This document shows positions 11,682 to 26,135 of a stretch of DNA of 57,845 bases, piece after piece; position 1 is the first letter of the stretch; every line of letters starts with the position of its first letter. The stretch comes from Symsagittifera roscoffensis (Eukaryota > Xenacoelomorpha > Acoela > Convolutidae), in contig NC_087068.1 of assembly GCF_963678635.1 (NCBI RefSeq), forward strand, positions 15,756,027 through 15,813,871. Direction: 5' to 3'. The notes under the pieces were generated by a model, which saw only the letters and a list, made by a program, of their open reading frames with translations, made no database searches and was not told the origin of the DNA. Position numbers and translations under genes: made by a program.

Positions 11682-12992
11682 TTCAAACTAGTTTCAAACT
11701 GGCCCCAAAAGAGTTGCTGTGAAGATTTATCCCCAAACTTTTTATGGTTGGTTAATTGAACCATGGTTGTTTCAACAACCGATCTCAATTCGGCGCAACA
11801 TGTCTGAATCTGCTTGCAAATAACTTGTAAGCAAACAATCTTTCTCGCACGGCCTCTAGGTTGCACCAGTTCCCCACTGAGCAACGCATATACGAAAACC
11901 AGTTTCACATAGATGACAGAATTCCGGTAGCTTGTATCTTCTTGACAGAAAAGAAACATACACTATAGCTTTTCACAAATTTATCGGACAAACGTAATCT
12001 ATTCTGAAATATTTCTGACCTTCAAGCTTAAACTTAATCAAAATACTTCTTTGGAGTTTCGCGCTTTCCAATTTTTTGGCATGTGTTTTTTGCTCTGAAA
12101 ACTTCCATGGCAAATCGTTGTTGAATGAAAATTTGTTTTTTTTTTCAATTGTGCTCTTTGAAACTCTCCGAAAAAGCGCAATCATATTGCCTTGCTCTTG
12201 TAACCGTTCAAATGCAGTTTTAAAAATTAGATGGAGTTTTAAAGCCATTTCATTGTCTCAAGGTCAGAATTCTTCCAAAAATTCAAGACATTATCCAATA
12301 AACTTGTTAAAAGCTATACTACTGGCCCTCAGACGATCGCAATGAATTATTTGCTATACGGTGCGAACTCTTGTTTCAGTGCTTAGATGACACCATACTA
12401 CGCTTTTTCTTCTCCTTCGGACATTTCGAGGCCATACAAGATGTGCATTTTAAGAAATGTACGCGGATTCCGCAACCAGGACGCTCCTTTTGTTCTTGTT
12501 TTGTTTTTCCATTTCCTTTGATTGATCGGACAAGGTTTAAAAAATTGTTCCTGGAATCCAGGAACATACAGACACAAAATTGTGCGCCTATCCAGTGCAC
12601 AGTTTAGCCTCGTTTTGGACATTTTTCAATTAGGAACATCGCAGACACGCATTCTCGACTCATTTGCCGTGCCATCGTAAGTCTAACCCTAGTCTCTTTT
12701 GAGCGAAATTGGTTTTTTAGTCATCGATCCCTTGATTTTATTTCCGCGTCAATTTTCTGGGAATACGAATTCAAGATAAAAATCAATTTTGGAAATTTAT
12801 TCTCAATTATTTTCAGCCAACCAGAATCGAATATTGAAAAAACTCAAACAAATTTCTCCGATTACAATTACATGGCTCTTCACACCTTACCAGATCACAC
12901 ACACATTGGAAAAAAAACTTACTTTTTTTACGGATACCAATTTAAGAAAAAACAAAATATCAAATTTGTTGTATCGCCTCGGACTGTGCATG
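11682..12992. other. No gene seen between the two inverted-repeat structures
   Basis: Several overlapping open frames of 70-95 codons on both strands (for example 11973-12248 and 12371-12607) show no recognised motif or splice-supported extension. Treated as non-coding spacer. Confidence 0.4.
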
Positions 12993-15274
12993 GTAGTATG
13001 TTAATGGATCATGTGAGCCATAGAAAACCCATACTTTGCCCCAAATATCAAAAATTATTCTTGGCGCTGGGAAAAAGGACATGTTTGAGCCTGATACTAT
13101 TTGAATATCTAATTTATCACTTTTGACTATCCGAGAAAACTACTGACCACTTTTAACCCCCAAAGGGGTTAAAGCTCCTACTTTTTCGGACACACACGTT
13201 TTGAGAGGGGTTAAAAACGGTAATTGTTCAGCCACTTTATGGAAACGGGGAATGGAATTAAGTTTTGGTTGGTGCATGTTTTCCCTTCTAAAGTTTGGGG
13301 GTATTGGCTTGTTTACTTGTAAAATGTTGTTACATACCTATTATATGCAACCAATCGAATCTAATGCAACCAATCTATATGGTATATAGGAAAACACAAG
13401 ATTTTGGCAGCGTAGCTTAACTGTTGGCTGCGGTGAACGATTTCCTTCAAAAATGCATGTTTTATTGCTGAAGAAAGGAAAATTTGTCAAGTGCGGCGGC
13501 CGCCACCTCTATTTAGGCAAAAATTAAAGATCAATTTGACCAAAATAAGAATGAAAAATCACTTTAAGACAAGTGAAGGTAAAAAACAAAGAAAATTACG
13601 AAACACTGAAAACTCTAAAAAATGAAATTGGCTTAAAAATTTCGACATTTCCATTTTCCGTGTCTACAGGAGACTGAAAAAACGTCTGAAATCTATGACA
13701 AAAGCTTTGATTTCATAGAAAGGTTGAAAGAGCTAACAAGTTGAAGTGGCTAAAGATCTTGAAAAACAAGAACACTGATCAAATCCAAAAGAGCTCATTA
13801 ATTTCTTTCAATATATTTAGGGAGAGCAGTTAATTTGCTGCAGCCATTTCTAAGACTTGAATGTATCACTTTTTATAATAAAAAGGAAAATATTTTCGGG
13901 GCTTCTAGAAAACGTTTAGTATTTCCTATTAACTTTATTGTGCTAAGAGATTTTTTGAAAACTTTCATCAAAGCGGACCTAGAAACTGGGGGAAAACTGT
14001 TATTTGTGTGCCAATATATACGACAGAACAGAGTGACCATCGAATAAAGCGGGTGAAAACTTATTTGCGACTTTTAAGGAGAGCAGTTATTCAAATTAGA
14101 GCAAACTCAATCGTGAAAGACTGAACACAATAAGACAAGTTATGGATACAAACTCAAAACTTGATGTGAATTCTGAGTTATAATTTGACATTCCAAATTT
14201 TTTGATTTTTTCATTAAAAAAAAATGCAAATAAATAACTTTTTAATTTGATACTACAATCTAGTCAACTGTTCTCAGTATTTTCTAATTAAGTTCAAATT
14301 GATTTTAGCTAGAGCTTTCTATTCAAAAGCTTGAAGCGCTATCAGTTATTATCATTGGTTAACCCTCTGCTCTTCAATTTAAATTTCGAATTTTTTAAAT
14401 ATAAATCTGATCTTTTGAACGTTTCCGTGATTACGCTACTGCCTCTCTTAATACGGCGGCTTTTTGACCAAAATATTTGATTACTCATCTACAACTAAAT
14501 GTGTTATTAAGAGTTCAACCTTTCTTTCGATATATGTCTGAGGTGATCCAAGCTTTCACATTCACGTTCTGATCATTAGCAGGATCAAAACAGTTCGCAC
14601 AATGATATTTCTTCTCGTTTTTGCATCGATATTTGTCTTCTCTATTAACAAGATATGTCTTCGAAAAAACCGTTAGTTGTGTGAAATTGTAAGATAAAAA
14701 ATCAAGCCTTATCATCAACACTCTACCTGAATCTTCGGATTCCGTCAGGATGATAGCCGTTTCACACTAAGCAATGCTTTCACACCAATTTGGCTACAGC
14801 AGTTTCCGAAATGTTGTAAGTGCCATTTTGTAGTTTCAATGCACTTCAAATATGTTGTGTTATCTCAAGCTGGAACGACTAACAAAAACATGTTTAGTTT
14901 GCCGATATAAAATTTGTTAGACATTTTTACGTTGAGGAATTAAAATTTTTAGCCTCAACGCAGAAAGACTTGCTATTTATTTCAAAGACAACAAACGTAA
15001 GCGTTTTGAGCTATTTCATAAAAAGTTCTATCGACTAAATAAATCTTGAATTTAAAAAAGTGGTACTGACTGTTTATCTGATTACACAATTGCTTCACTT
15101 CTGTGGGCTTATAAGTTTGATTCAAAATTAAGAATATTCAAAGGAAAACCATTGAGAATTTGTGGTTTTTAGAGATTGATCAATCATCCTTCAAATATAC
15201 AGTACCTGTCACTGAAACTTTGCTCGCTTACCGTCTTCAGCTCTACCAGCCGCATGTCATTTTCTACCATTCTT

Positions 15275-15520
15275 CTATCGATCGTGTTCGTCTGCACGAT
15301 CAATGATTTTACTCAATAAACCATAAAACTTTTCTAAAAACTTTGTTATCGTAATTTTTATCTCTACGAGCAACAGTTCATCAAACACTTTGGACTCCAT
15401 GCTGTCTCCAATTTGACTTGTTTTTTGATGCTTCCATCGACAAATTTTTGTGAAACCTTGAAAACTGATCTTTCCTGTTACAATTTTAAAACATTTTTCA
15501 TAACCATTGACTGCAGACAA
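15275..15520 (-). other. 81-codon ORF kept open in both palindrome arms (left copy)
   Basis: An ORF of 81 codons, rich in K/I/E, with an intact equivalent at 26136-26381. The two copies differ at about 10 amino-acid-changing and 3 silent sites, roughly the neutral expectation, so a functional protein is not supported. No domain recognised. Confidence 0.25.
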
Positions 15521-15899
15521 TTTGAAATTATCAATGCTGCATATGCCACTTTTTCAAATTGAATTGTTCATAATGAGGATACCTGGAAAATCAAACCTTT
15601 CGAGGAAATTTTTTTTTTAATTCATCAAATTGTTTTGCAAATCAAGAAAAGGAGAAAAACCATCATTATAGTGTCTGGTTGATTATTCTAGAATATTCGA
15701 AAAACTTAAGAAGAAAGATAGAAAAGATCTGGATTGATTTACATATATACTTTTAAATGAAATAAAATAAACGGTTACAACTATACTCAAACATACATAC
15801 CCCACCAAACATCTAAAGCTGCATACTTGTACAAACATAAAAAACATAAATAGATTTTCATAAGTTGCAAAGTTAAATGCATACTTACAAATTATAGTC

Positions 15900-17500
15900 A
15901 TACGTATTTTCTTACAGACAAACGTTTATTCATACACATTTAAATACCTACATAAGGTTATTCATACAAACTTACATACAAAAACAATTACATACTCACT
16001 TACTGAATACAAAAATACATACATAAATACATAAGCACAAACTTACATAAACACATAACTACATACATGCTTACATAGATACATACATACATACTTACAT
16101 ATATACATACAAATACCAAGTTACTCAGAGACATTCATACAACCATACATACAAAATTACATAAATATATCCAAAAATAATTCCATACATACAAACATTC
16201 AAAAATGAAGTCTTACATAAAGGCATGAATACAAACATACATGGTCCTATACATAAGAAGAATGCAAATAATCTACCATACATACATAAGTTTTACATAC
16301 TTGCTTACATGCTTTTAAACCTGCATTCAATTCTACGAAACACACAAACCAACGTACATTCACTTCACACTTTTAAGACAAATATATACACACATTCAGA
16401 CAAAAAGAATCACGCATTACAGACTGGCATTCATACGCCTTTACATACAATCATATAAACGTGCCTTTTGTACTCATATACGAATATGCATAAGTACTTG
16501 CCTACAAACAGACATGGATCGTACTTTACAAGCATGCAACTACTCATCTGTACACACTTGCATATTAAATAGACATAGAACTTCAATCATAAGTTTGTAC
16601 AATTTACAAACAAGCAAACTTTTCAATGCTTTTAAACTGAAAAAACATACATTTATACAAAATAATTGCTTGTATTCATTCACTCAATCAAGCTGACATG
16701 CAGTCAAAAGTTCTTACATACATAAAAACATACAAATATACATAACTTCTAATAAATCAAATGAACACACACAAAAAGTATGTGCATACATTATTAATCA
16801 TATTTATTCATCCAAAAAGTTGTACACTTTTACATAGATACACACATTTTACATAACTAGACAAGTACGCAAGTTGTGCTTACACACATGCAAAGATTTT
16901 TTTTATTAGTTCTGCTGACTTTTAAAATACAACCACCATTAAACACACAAACCAACTTTTTTTCACTTCACACTTTCGAGACAAATATATACACACATTC
17001 AGACAAAAAGAATCACGCATTACAGACTGGCATCCATACGTCTTTACATACAATCATATAAACGTGCCTTTCATACTCATTTACGAATATGCATAAATAC
17101 TTGCCTAAAAACATACATTGATACAAACTACTTGTTTGTATTCATTCATTCAATCAAGCGGGCATGCAGTCAAGCGTTCTTACTTACATAAAAACATACA
17201 AACTTACATAACTTCTAAATAATCAATTGAATACACATAAATTCTATGTACATACATGAATAATTACCTTTTTGTACACTTTTACATAGATACATACAGT
17301 TTGCATAAATACACACACACGCAAAGCATATGTGCGTACATATATACTATGCATATAGTATCTTGTCAAGCTTTCAAGAAAAACTAGAAACAATAGTAAA
17401 AGTCAACTTGGGTTATAGTTATTATTCTAGTTACAATTGTTTTGGTTTACAAGCGCATAGGGGAAAAAATTGTACATACACGCATACACAAAGGATTTTT
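15900..17500. repeat. TACA/CATA-rich degenerate tetranucleotide tract (left arm)
   Basis: The tract is dominated by variants of 'tacatacatac' and 'acaaacttacata'. A block of roughly 150 bp appears twice about 600 bp apart (16340-16490 and 16945-17095, sharing 'aatcacgcattacagactgg'). Both copies are also present in the other arm, so this duplication predates the inverted duplication. The H/T/Y-rich open frames here are artefacts of the repeat. Confidence 0.7.
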
Positions 17501-17624
17501 ACTTGCATTTGCTTATAGATAAATTCAAATATTCACACAAAAGTATAATCATTAGGTTTTACGTATAAATATAATCAATTACAGTCAAACCTGCATACAC
17601 CATTTGATTTTTACAATGCAAACG

Positions 17625-18083
17625 TCGCAAGCAGAGATTTGCAAAAAAAAATGCCAGCTTTCAGGCAAGTCATCTACACAATTTAGCAATTTTTTTCATC
17701 TTTAAAAAAAATAAAAAATGGTGATGAACAATTTTTTATTGTCTGTTGATCTCCCAAACGAATTTTCCAACGGTATCAAACTTCTACTCAAAATTGACCA
17801 GTGAGTCATGAGAAGCATTTTTACTGGTCAGAAGAAAAAACCAAGGCCTAATAACTTGCATAGGACGGAAAAATTCAAAACGAATTGTTGAAAGTTTTTT
17901 GTTGGACGGTCCGAAAAGAGTTTTTTGACATATCGAAAATTGCTCTTAAGTAATAATTTAGTTTTGTAAAGAAAATTTACAACAGTGGAATTTTTGGCCC
18001 GAAACTAAATTTTTAGCCATTTTTTTAGGATTTGCAATCTTTTTTTAAAAAAAAATGTGTTTTTTGATTCATTTGTTGTTCCT
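17625..18083. repeat. Sequence repeated on both sides of the assembly gap (copy 1)
   Basis: From 'cgcaagcagagatttgc' onward this is nearly identical to 18284-18735, and it is interrupted by the gap at 'tttgattcatttgttgtt'. The right palindrome arm has only one corresponding copy (about 23560-23940). Confidence 0.7.
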
Positions 18084-18283
18084 NNNNNNNNNNNNNNNNN
18101 NNNNNNNNNNNNNNNNNNNNNNNNNNNNNNNNNNNNNNNNNNNNNNNNNNNNNNNNNNNNNNNNNNNNNNNNNNNNNNNNNNNNNNNNNNNNNNNNNNNN
18201 NNNNNNNNNNNNNNNNNNNNNNNNNNNNNNNNNNNNNNNNNNNNNNNNNNNNNNNNNNNNNNNNNNNNNNNNNNNNNNNNNNN
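18084..18283. other. Assembly gap (200 N)
   Basis: Exactly 200 undetermined bases, a common placeholder length. ORFs drawn across it are meaningless. Confidence 0.98.
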
Positions 18284-18735
18284 CGCAAGCAGAGATTTGC
18301 AAAAAAATGCCAGCTTTCAGCCAAGTCATCTACACAATTTAGCAATTATTTTCATCTTTAAAAAAAATAAAAAATGGTGATGAACAATTTTTTATTATGT
18401 CTGTTGATCTCCCAAACGAATTTTCCAACGGTATCAAACTTCTACTCAAAATTGACCAGTGAGTCATGAGAAGCATTTTTACTGGTCAGACGAAAAAACC
18501 AAGGCGTAATAACTTGCATAGGACGGGAAATTTTCAAAACAAATTGTTGAAAGTTTTTTGTTGGACGGTCCGAAAAGAGTTTTTTGACATATCGAAAAAT
18601 GCTCTCAAGTAATAATTTAGTTTTTTACAGAAAATTTCGAACAGTGGAATTTTTGGCCCGAAACGAAATTTTTAGCCATTTTTTAAAGATTTTCAATCTT
18701 TTTTTAAAAAAAAAGTGTTTTTTGATTCATTTGTT
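18284..18735. repeat. Sequence repeated on both sides of the assembly gap (copy 2)
   Basis: Near-identical to 17625-18083, including 'gccagctttcag' and 'gttggacggtccgaaaagag'. It may be a real tandem copy or an unmerged overlap between contigs. Confidence 0.7.
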
Positions 18736-21569
18736 GGTTCTGTAGTTTGATATATCTTCAGTTGACTATTAGACTGCAGGTTATAAAAAATAGTTAAAAA
18801 ATTGTAATTGGAAATAAAATTCGATGTCAAAATCAATCCAAATTCTCCCTCTATTTCTCTTGATTATTCTAGACTGTTTCACCAGATGCTAAGTGGGTAC
18901 AGGTTATCAATCAGGTTTGGATACGTAAAATTAGTGCATGTAGATAGGCATTGTAATCAATTTTTATTTGTAAATGTAAGCACCATTAATGTCTACTTTG
19001 TATGTTGGTGGTTATATACATTTGTATATAATGATTCATATGAACAAATTCACTTATGTGATCAAAACTATGCCATCAGAAGTGCCACTTTAATTAGAAA
19101 AACAATTCATCTCATTTGTTTTGCTGCTCTTGATTTCTGAATAGCTCACCACAGACTAAAAATTTACACGATACTACATTAAAACGTATTTCTATGCCTA
19201 CATAGACATATAGTGTGTGATATAGTTTTACAAAACTTATCATTCCTTTCTGAACCTAACTAACCTAATATGTGCAATTTTAATTAGTAATAAAGCTAAT
19301 AACTAAAATCATTTAAATTTTTGTTTCAGATTTTTAATTATTTCTCACTAGGTATTTCAAACGTAGTGTAAAAAATCAAATGTTTATTTAAATATGAAGT
19401 ATGCGGGTATGTAGGTGTCTAAGTTTGTATGATTTTCACATCTCAATTTCGGGCTGACGCCTGTATGGGTTTATTTATCTTTGTATGAATGAAAAAACTC
19501 GAAATGAATTTGACTTGAGTCCTGTTTTGTCATGAAAAGTCTTGTTTGTGTCACGTCAACGTAATTTTTAATGTACCAAAAACATGTGCAATTCATAAAT
19601 ATGTGCATCTACTTTTTTTGTTTGAGTTGAATGATGCTGTGAAAGAGTGTTTTTGAAATAAAATTTGTTTTGTTTGTTTAATTGTTTATGTTTTTGTTTA
19701 GGAACGCCTGTAACAAAATCTTACTCTATGTTGATAATCTTGCAACACGTTGGTCTTACTGTTGTTGTCAATATCAATTTTGCTTAAAATTTATTCTGTT
19801 AAACAAGGCTAGATCTTATATACATGTCCTTCATTAGCAGGTTTTTTTCTAGTTTGCCTCAGTTTTGTTGATCTTTGATAAATCAGATGATTGCAAGTTT
19901 TGCCCAAAATGCACACATAAGCTGCTGTTGTTCACTTCAATGCAATCAATGTTTGTGAAGTTTTGCCATATAGACTTTCAAAAAATTGTACTCAATTATC
20001 TATCAATCAAATTAATCTTTTTACAATTCGCTTGATAATCCTTAAACTTTTCTGTTCCAATCTTGTCGTAGCCTCATTCCGGAAAACAGTATTTTTATTG
20101 TTGGGATGATAGTTAAGCCATACCGACTACACTAGTGAGAGGCGTTCTGAGGAGTGTAGCGACAACCAGCTCCTCTCACTGGTGTAGTCGGTATGGCTTA
20201 ACTATCATCCCAACACTAAAAATACTATTTTACCAAATGAAGCTAGGACAAGATTGGAACAGAAAAAATTAAGGATTATCAAGCGAATTTAAAAAATATA
20301 AATTTGATAGATAGATAATTGAGTACAATTTTTTGAAAGTTTATGTGGCAAAACTTCACATTCATTGCATTGAAAAACATTCATTGCATTGAAGTGAACA
20401 ATAGCAGCTTATGTGTGCATTTTGGGCGAAACATGCAATCATCTGATTTATCAAAGATCAACAAAACTGAGGCAAACTAGAAGAAAAAACCTGCTAATGA
20501 AGGACATGTATATAAGTTCTAGCCTTGTTTAACAGAATAAATTTTAAGCAAAATTGATATTGACAACAACAGTTAGACCAACGTGTTGCAAGATTATCGA
20601 CATAGAGTAAGATTTTGTTACAGGCGTTCCTAAACAAAAACATAAACAAATAAACAAGCAAAACAAATTGTATTTTACAAACACTCATTCACAGCATTGT
20701 TCAACTCAAACAAAAGAAATAGATGCACTTATTTATGAATTGTACATATTGTTTTACTTTTAAAATTACGTTGACGTGACACAAACAAGACTTTTCATGA
20801 CCAAAACAGGACTTAAATGAGGACCAAAACAGGACTTAAACAGGACTTAAATAAACAGGACATACAAAGATAAATAAACCCATACAGGCGTCAGCCCGAA
20901 ATTGCGATGGAGAAATCATACAAACTTAGACACTTACATACCCGCATACTTCATATATACAAATAAACATTCGTTTTTTCACACTACATTTGAAATACCT
21001 AGTGAGAATTATTTGAAAATCTGAAGCAAAAATTTAAATGATTTTAGTTATTAGCTTTATTACTAATTAAAATTGCACATATTAGGTTACTTAGGCTAAG
21101 AAATGAATGATAAATTTTTCTAAAACCATATCACACACTATATGTTCAAGTAGGCATAAAAATACGTTTTAATGTAGTATCTGGTAAATTTTTAGTATGT
21201 GGTGAACTATTCAGAAATCAAGAGCAGCAAAACAAATGAGATGAATTCTTTTTCTACTTAAAGTGGCACTTCTGATGGCATAGTTTTAATCACATAAGTG
21301 AATTTACTCATATAAATCTTTATATACAAGTGTATATAACCACCAACATACAAAGTAGACCTTAATCGTGCTTACATTTACAAATAAAAATTGATTACAA
21401 TGCCTATCTACATGCACTTATTTTACGTATCCAAACCTGATTGATAATCTGTACCCGCTTAGCATCTGGTGAAACAATCTAGAATAATGAAGAGAAGTAA
21501 AAGGAGAATTTGGATTGATTTTGAGATCGAATTTTTTTTCCAATTAGAATTTTTTATCGTGAAGTGATT

Positions 21570-23515
21570 TGAAAACTTTTTAGAACAACATGCTTGTACA
21601 TCTTTTCTGATATAACATTTCCAATACAAGCAAACCGTAAAGCATGTAAATATCGAACATGCAATGCACACAATTTACACAAAAGTATATTACTTTGTAG
21701 TATCTGGTACAGATACAACACCTAGTAAAATGTTCTAGAAGTTCTTGACTAATCTGGAAATAAAGCTACATTGAGTTTGATTTTTGGCTTTACTTTTAGC
21801 TCTTGGTACACTTCTAAACATTTTAAAATAAAAATTAACAATTACACATACCGATAAACATGCGTAAGAAATCAAACACGGACATAATACATAAATTCCA
21901 GTTTATTCGAACCATTCGCTTATTAGCCAGTGATAGATCATACACAGCGTAGACAAATTGGATAAAAATCCCAGCAGATAAACAAACTCCGGTAAGACTA
22001 AATCAGGTTGAAATGTAAAGGGTTTCTTTTCGAAAATCTTTCTGGTTGTGGACTGCCATCTATACCCAATCATAAATCTCAATCGAACATGGGGAAATTT
22101 ATTTGTTCATTTTAGATTAGCCGCTGAATACAAGATACGAATACGAGCCCAAAACTATGCTGTGTTTTATTACTTTTCCAAAACTGATCAATTTGAAGAA
22201 GAGAAGAAGAGTCGATAAAATTACTATAAAAAGTTAGTAAAGATGTGGTCTTGATTATACAAAACAAAGCATTTATCAGCTATTTCATTTCCAATTCATG
22301 ATAAGACTTGTTCTGTTTTTAGCGCAATAACAACGCCTCTGCAGGCGCGTGCTTTCATCATTTGATTCATACTTTTATCCTTTTCAGTTCAATGTTTGCT
22401 CTCCGTTACCGCAAAACTCTAAAAAACTGTATGTGTATGTTTTGACTTATTCCGCTCAAGAACGTACTATTTTTGACAAGACTGCTCACGGAGATTTTCT
22501 TTCCTTATTAGACATTAATTAATTTCAAATAATGATAATTGGATCCTTCTAAATCACATATTTTCCATTTAGGTTATCATAATCCATTTATATCTTTTAA
22601 AAATATGGTTAAAAAGGCCATCAGAAAAGATGAATTTTTGATTATCGGAGTTTATATCATCGATTCAGCACAAATAGCCAAAGTTATGCTAATCAAAGAT
22701 CTAGATTTACTCATGTCCTTATGAGTGCAGTCCTCTTTCGTAGAGTCAAATTGGATCTTCCCAGGAAGTCGAGAGGCCCAAGTCGGCCTGGAAATGGAGC
22801 CACCAGCTTCACCTTTTTACTCTCGTTGCAGAAATCAGTCTAACAGTGAGCCCTTGACGCAGTCGGCAGACAACCGATATCAGCCAAATGTAAACGCCAG
22901 TTGCTCGCAAAAAACAAGAAAAAGGATCGGAACGCATCAATCTCTGTTATACGTGGCGCCAATTGAAAAGTTTTCAGTCCGTTTTGTGTTTTGTGCTGCT
23001 TTTTTTAAATAGTTTAGTTGAATTTATTAATGTTTAGCTGTTTGTTTTGTAATCTAAATTAAATAAAACAACAGAACAAAAATTTTTTTGCTTTTAATTC
23101 TTTTAAATTATAAAAAAATTTGTGTTTCATTTAGAATAATGTCTAAACAATGGTCGTTCTAGAAAATTCAAATTCGCAAAAGAAGATTGAGTTGTGTATT
23201 TTGCACAAATTTAAAATTTTTCGAAAGTTTTTTTTATTACTGAAAAAATGAGTTGAACATCAGCTTAGAACAATTTTTGATATCTCTAAAACATACCTTT
23301 TACCGTTAGTTTTATCATAGTTAAAAGATTATTTTCTCAAATAGTATAGCTCAAACGATCGATATTGCATAAATACGGTGGAAAAAGATGAAAAAAAGAA
23401 CAGTTGAACATGTGTTAAATAGCTTTTTCAGAACTAAATTTATTTTTTCGAACAACAAAAATTTTGATGGTTTAGCGAAAAACAACATAATGTACAACTC
23501 TAGTCAATGTAACTT
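21570..23515. other. Arm-specific segment of the palindrome
   Basis: No counterpart in the left arm, where 18780 jumps directly to the equivalent of 21560. It is either an insertion here or a deletion there. The 95-codon open frame at 22725-23012 has no recognised motif. No transposon termini could be identified. Confidence 0.5.
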
Positions 23516-26135
23516 GGTCTACGGTTAAACCTGCAGCCTAATAGTCAACTGAAGATATATCAAACTACAGAATTAACAAATGAATCAAAAAACACATATT
23601 TTTGAAAAAAAAAAGACTACAAATCTTAAAACAATGGCTAAAATTTTTGTTTCAGGCCAAAACTTCCACTGTCTTAAATTTTCTGTACAAAACTAAATAA
23701 TTACTTGAGAGCAGTTTTCGATATGTCAAAAAACTTTTTTCGGTCCGTCCAACAAAAACTTTCAACAATTTGTTTTGAAATTTTCCCGTCCTATGCAAGT
23801 TATTAAGCCTTGACTTTTTCTTCTGACCAATAAAAATGCTTCTCATGACTCACTGGTCAATTATGAGTAGAAGTTTGATACCGTTGGAAAATTCGTTTGG
23901 AAGATCAACAGACATATTAAAAAATTGTTCATCACCATGTAAAAATCAAATGGTGTATGTAGGTTTGACTGTAATTGATTATATTTATACGTAAAACCTA
24001 ATGATTATATTTTTGTGTGAACATTTGTATTTGTCTATAAGCAAATGCAAGTAAATATCTTATGTGTATGCGTGTATGTATGCATATTGATGTGTTTGTA
24101 TGTATGAGTACAATATTTTTCCTTATGCGCTTGTAAACCAAAACAATTGTAACTAGAAGAATAACTATAACCCAACTTGACTTTTACTAATGTTTCTAGT
24201 TCTTCTTGAAAGCTTGACAAGATACTATATGCATAGTATATATGTACGCACATATGCTTTGCGTATGTGTGTATTTATGCAAACTGTATGTATCTATGTA
24301 AAAGTGTACATAAAGGTAATTATTCATGTATGTACATACAATTTATGTGTATTCAATTGATTATTTAGAAGTTATGTAAGATTGTATGTTTTTATGTAAG
24401 TAAGAACGCTTGACTGCATGCCCGCTTGATTGAATGAATGAATACAAACAAGTAGTTTGTATCAATGTATGTTTTTAGGCAAGTATTTATGCATATTCGT
24501 AAATGAGTATGAAAGGCACGTTTATATGATTGTATGTAAAGGCGTATGGATGCCAGTCTGTAATGCGTGATTCTTTTTGTCTGAATGTGTGTATATATTT
24601 GTCTCGAAAGTGTGAAGTGAAAGTAAGTTGGTTTGTGTGCTTACATGTGGTTGTATTTTAAAAGTCAGCAGAACTAATAAGTAAAATCTTTGCATGTGTG
24701 TAAGCACAACTTGCGTACTTGTGTAGTTATGTAAACTGTGTGTATCTATGTAAAAGTGTACACTTTTTTGCATGTATAAATATGATTAATAATGTATGCA
24801 CATACTTTTTGTGTGTGTTCATTTGATTTATTAGAAGTTATGTATATTTGTATGTTTTTATGTATGTAAGAACTTTTGACTGCATGTCAGCTTGATTGAG
24901 TGAATGAATACAAGCAATTATTTTGTATAAATGTATGTTTTTTCAGTTTATAAGCATTGAAAAGTTTGCTTGTTTGTAAATTGTTCAAATTTATAATTGA
25001 AGTTTTATGTCTGTTTAATATGGAAGTGTGTACACATGAGTAGTTGCATGCTTGTAAAGTACGATCCATGTCTGTTTGTAGGCAAGTACTTATGCATATT
25101 CGTAAATGAGTACAAAAGGCACGTTTATATGAGTGTATGTAAAGGCGTATGAATGCCAGTCTGTAATGCGTGGTTATTTTTATCTGAATGTGTGCATATA
25201 TTTGTCTTGAAAGTGTGAAGTGAATTGAAGTTGGTTTGTGTGTTTACGTTTGGTTGTATTTTAAAGGTCAGCAGAACTAATAAGTAAAATCTTTGCATGT
25301 GTGTAAGCAAAACTTTTCGTAGAATTGAATGCAGGTTTAAAAGTATGTAAGCAAGTATGTAAAACTTATCTTTGTATGGTAGATTATTTGCATTCATCTC
25401 ATGTATAAAACCATGTATGTTTCTAATCATGCCTTTAAGTAAGACTTCATTTTTGAATGTTTGTATGTATGGAAATATTTTTGCATATATGTATGTAATT
25501 TTGTATGTATGGTTGTATGAATGTCTCTGAGTAACTTGGTATTTGTATGTATATATGTAAATATGTATGTATGTATCTATTTATGCATGTATGTATGTAT
25601 GTGTTTATGTAAGTTTGTGCTTATGTTTTTATGTATGTATTTTTGAATTCAGTAAGTGCGTATGTAGTTGTTTTTGTATGTAAGTTTGTATGAATAACCT
25701 TATGTAGGTACTTAAATGTGTATGAAGAGACGTATGTATGTAAGAAAATACGTATGACTATAATTTGTAAGTATGCATTTAACTTTGCAACTTATGAAAA
25801 CCTATTTATGTTTTTTATGTTTATACAAGTATGCAGCTTTAGATGTTTGGTGGGGTATGTATGTTTGAGTATAGTTGTATATGTTCATTTTATTTCATAT
25901 AAAAGTATCTATGTAACTCAATCTAAATCTTTCTTATCTTTTTTCTTAATCTTTTCGAATATTCTAGAATAATCAACCAGACACTATAATGATAGTTTTT
26001 TCCTTATCTTGATTTGCAAAACAGTTTCATAAATTTTTTTAAAAAATTTTCCTTGAAAGATTTGACTTTCTAGGTATCATCATTATGAACAATTCAATTT
26101 GAAAAAGTGGCATATGCAGCACGGATAATTTCAAA

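Larger units (their letters stand above)
12993..20142. repeat. Left arm of giant palindrome
   Basis: Imperfect inverted repeat of 20172-28637. Paired landmarks include the outer end 'gtagtatgttaatggatca' with its complement at 28619-28637, 13201-13389 with 28241-28430, 15275-15520 with 26136-26381, the TACA-rich block, 18721-18780 with about 23530-23590, and the inner end 'gactacactagtgagagg' with 'cctctcactggtgtagtc'. By eye the arms differ at several percent of sites, plus indels. The arm contains the assembly gap and lacks about 1.9 kb present in the other arm. No convincing gene. Confidence 0.85.

Noticed and set aside
15275-15520. 81-codon ORF intact in both palindrome arms (also 26136-26381), suggesting a conserved gene
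   Set aside because: About 10 replacement versus 3 silent differences between the copies, close to neutral expectation. No domain, promoter or splice context.
16225-17061. Series of H/T/Y-rich ORFs in the TACA tract
   Set aside because: Translations of degenerate tetranucleotide repeats, mirrored in the other arm.
18025-18380. ORFs spanning the N gap
   Set aside because: They contain 67 or more unknown codons, so the frames are meaningless.
22725-23012. 95-codon ORF as a gene
   Set aside because: No motif, no splice sites supporting extension, and it lies in a segment missing from the other arm.
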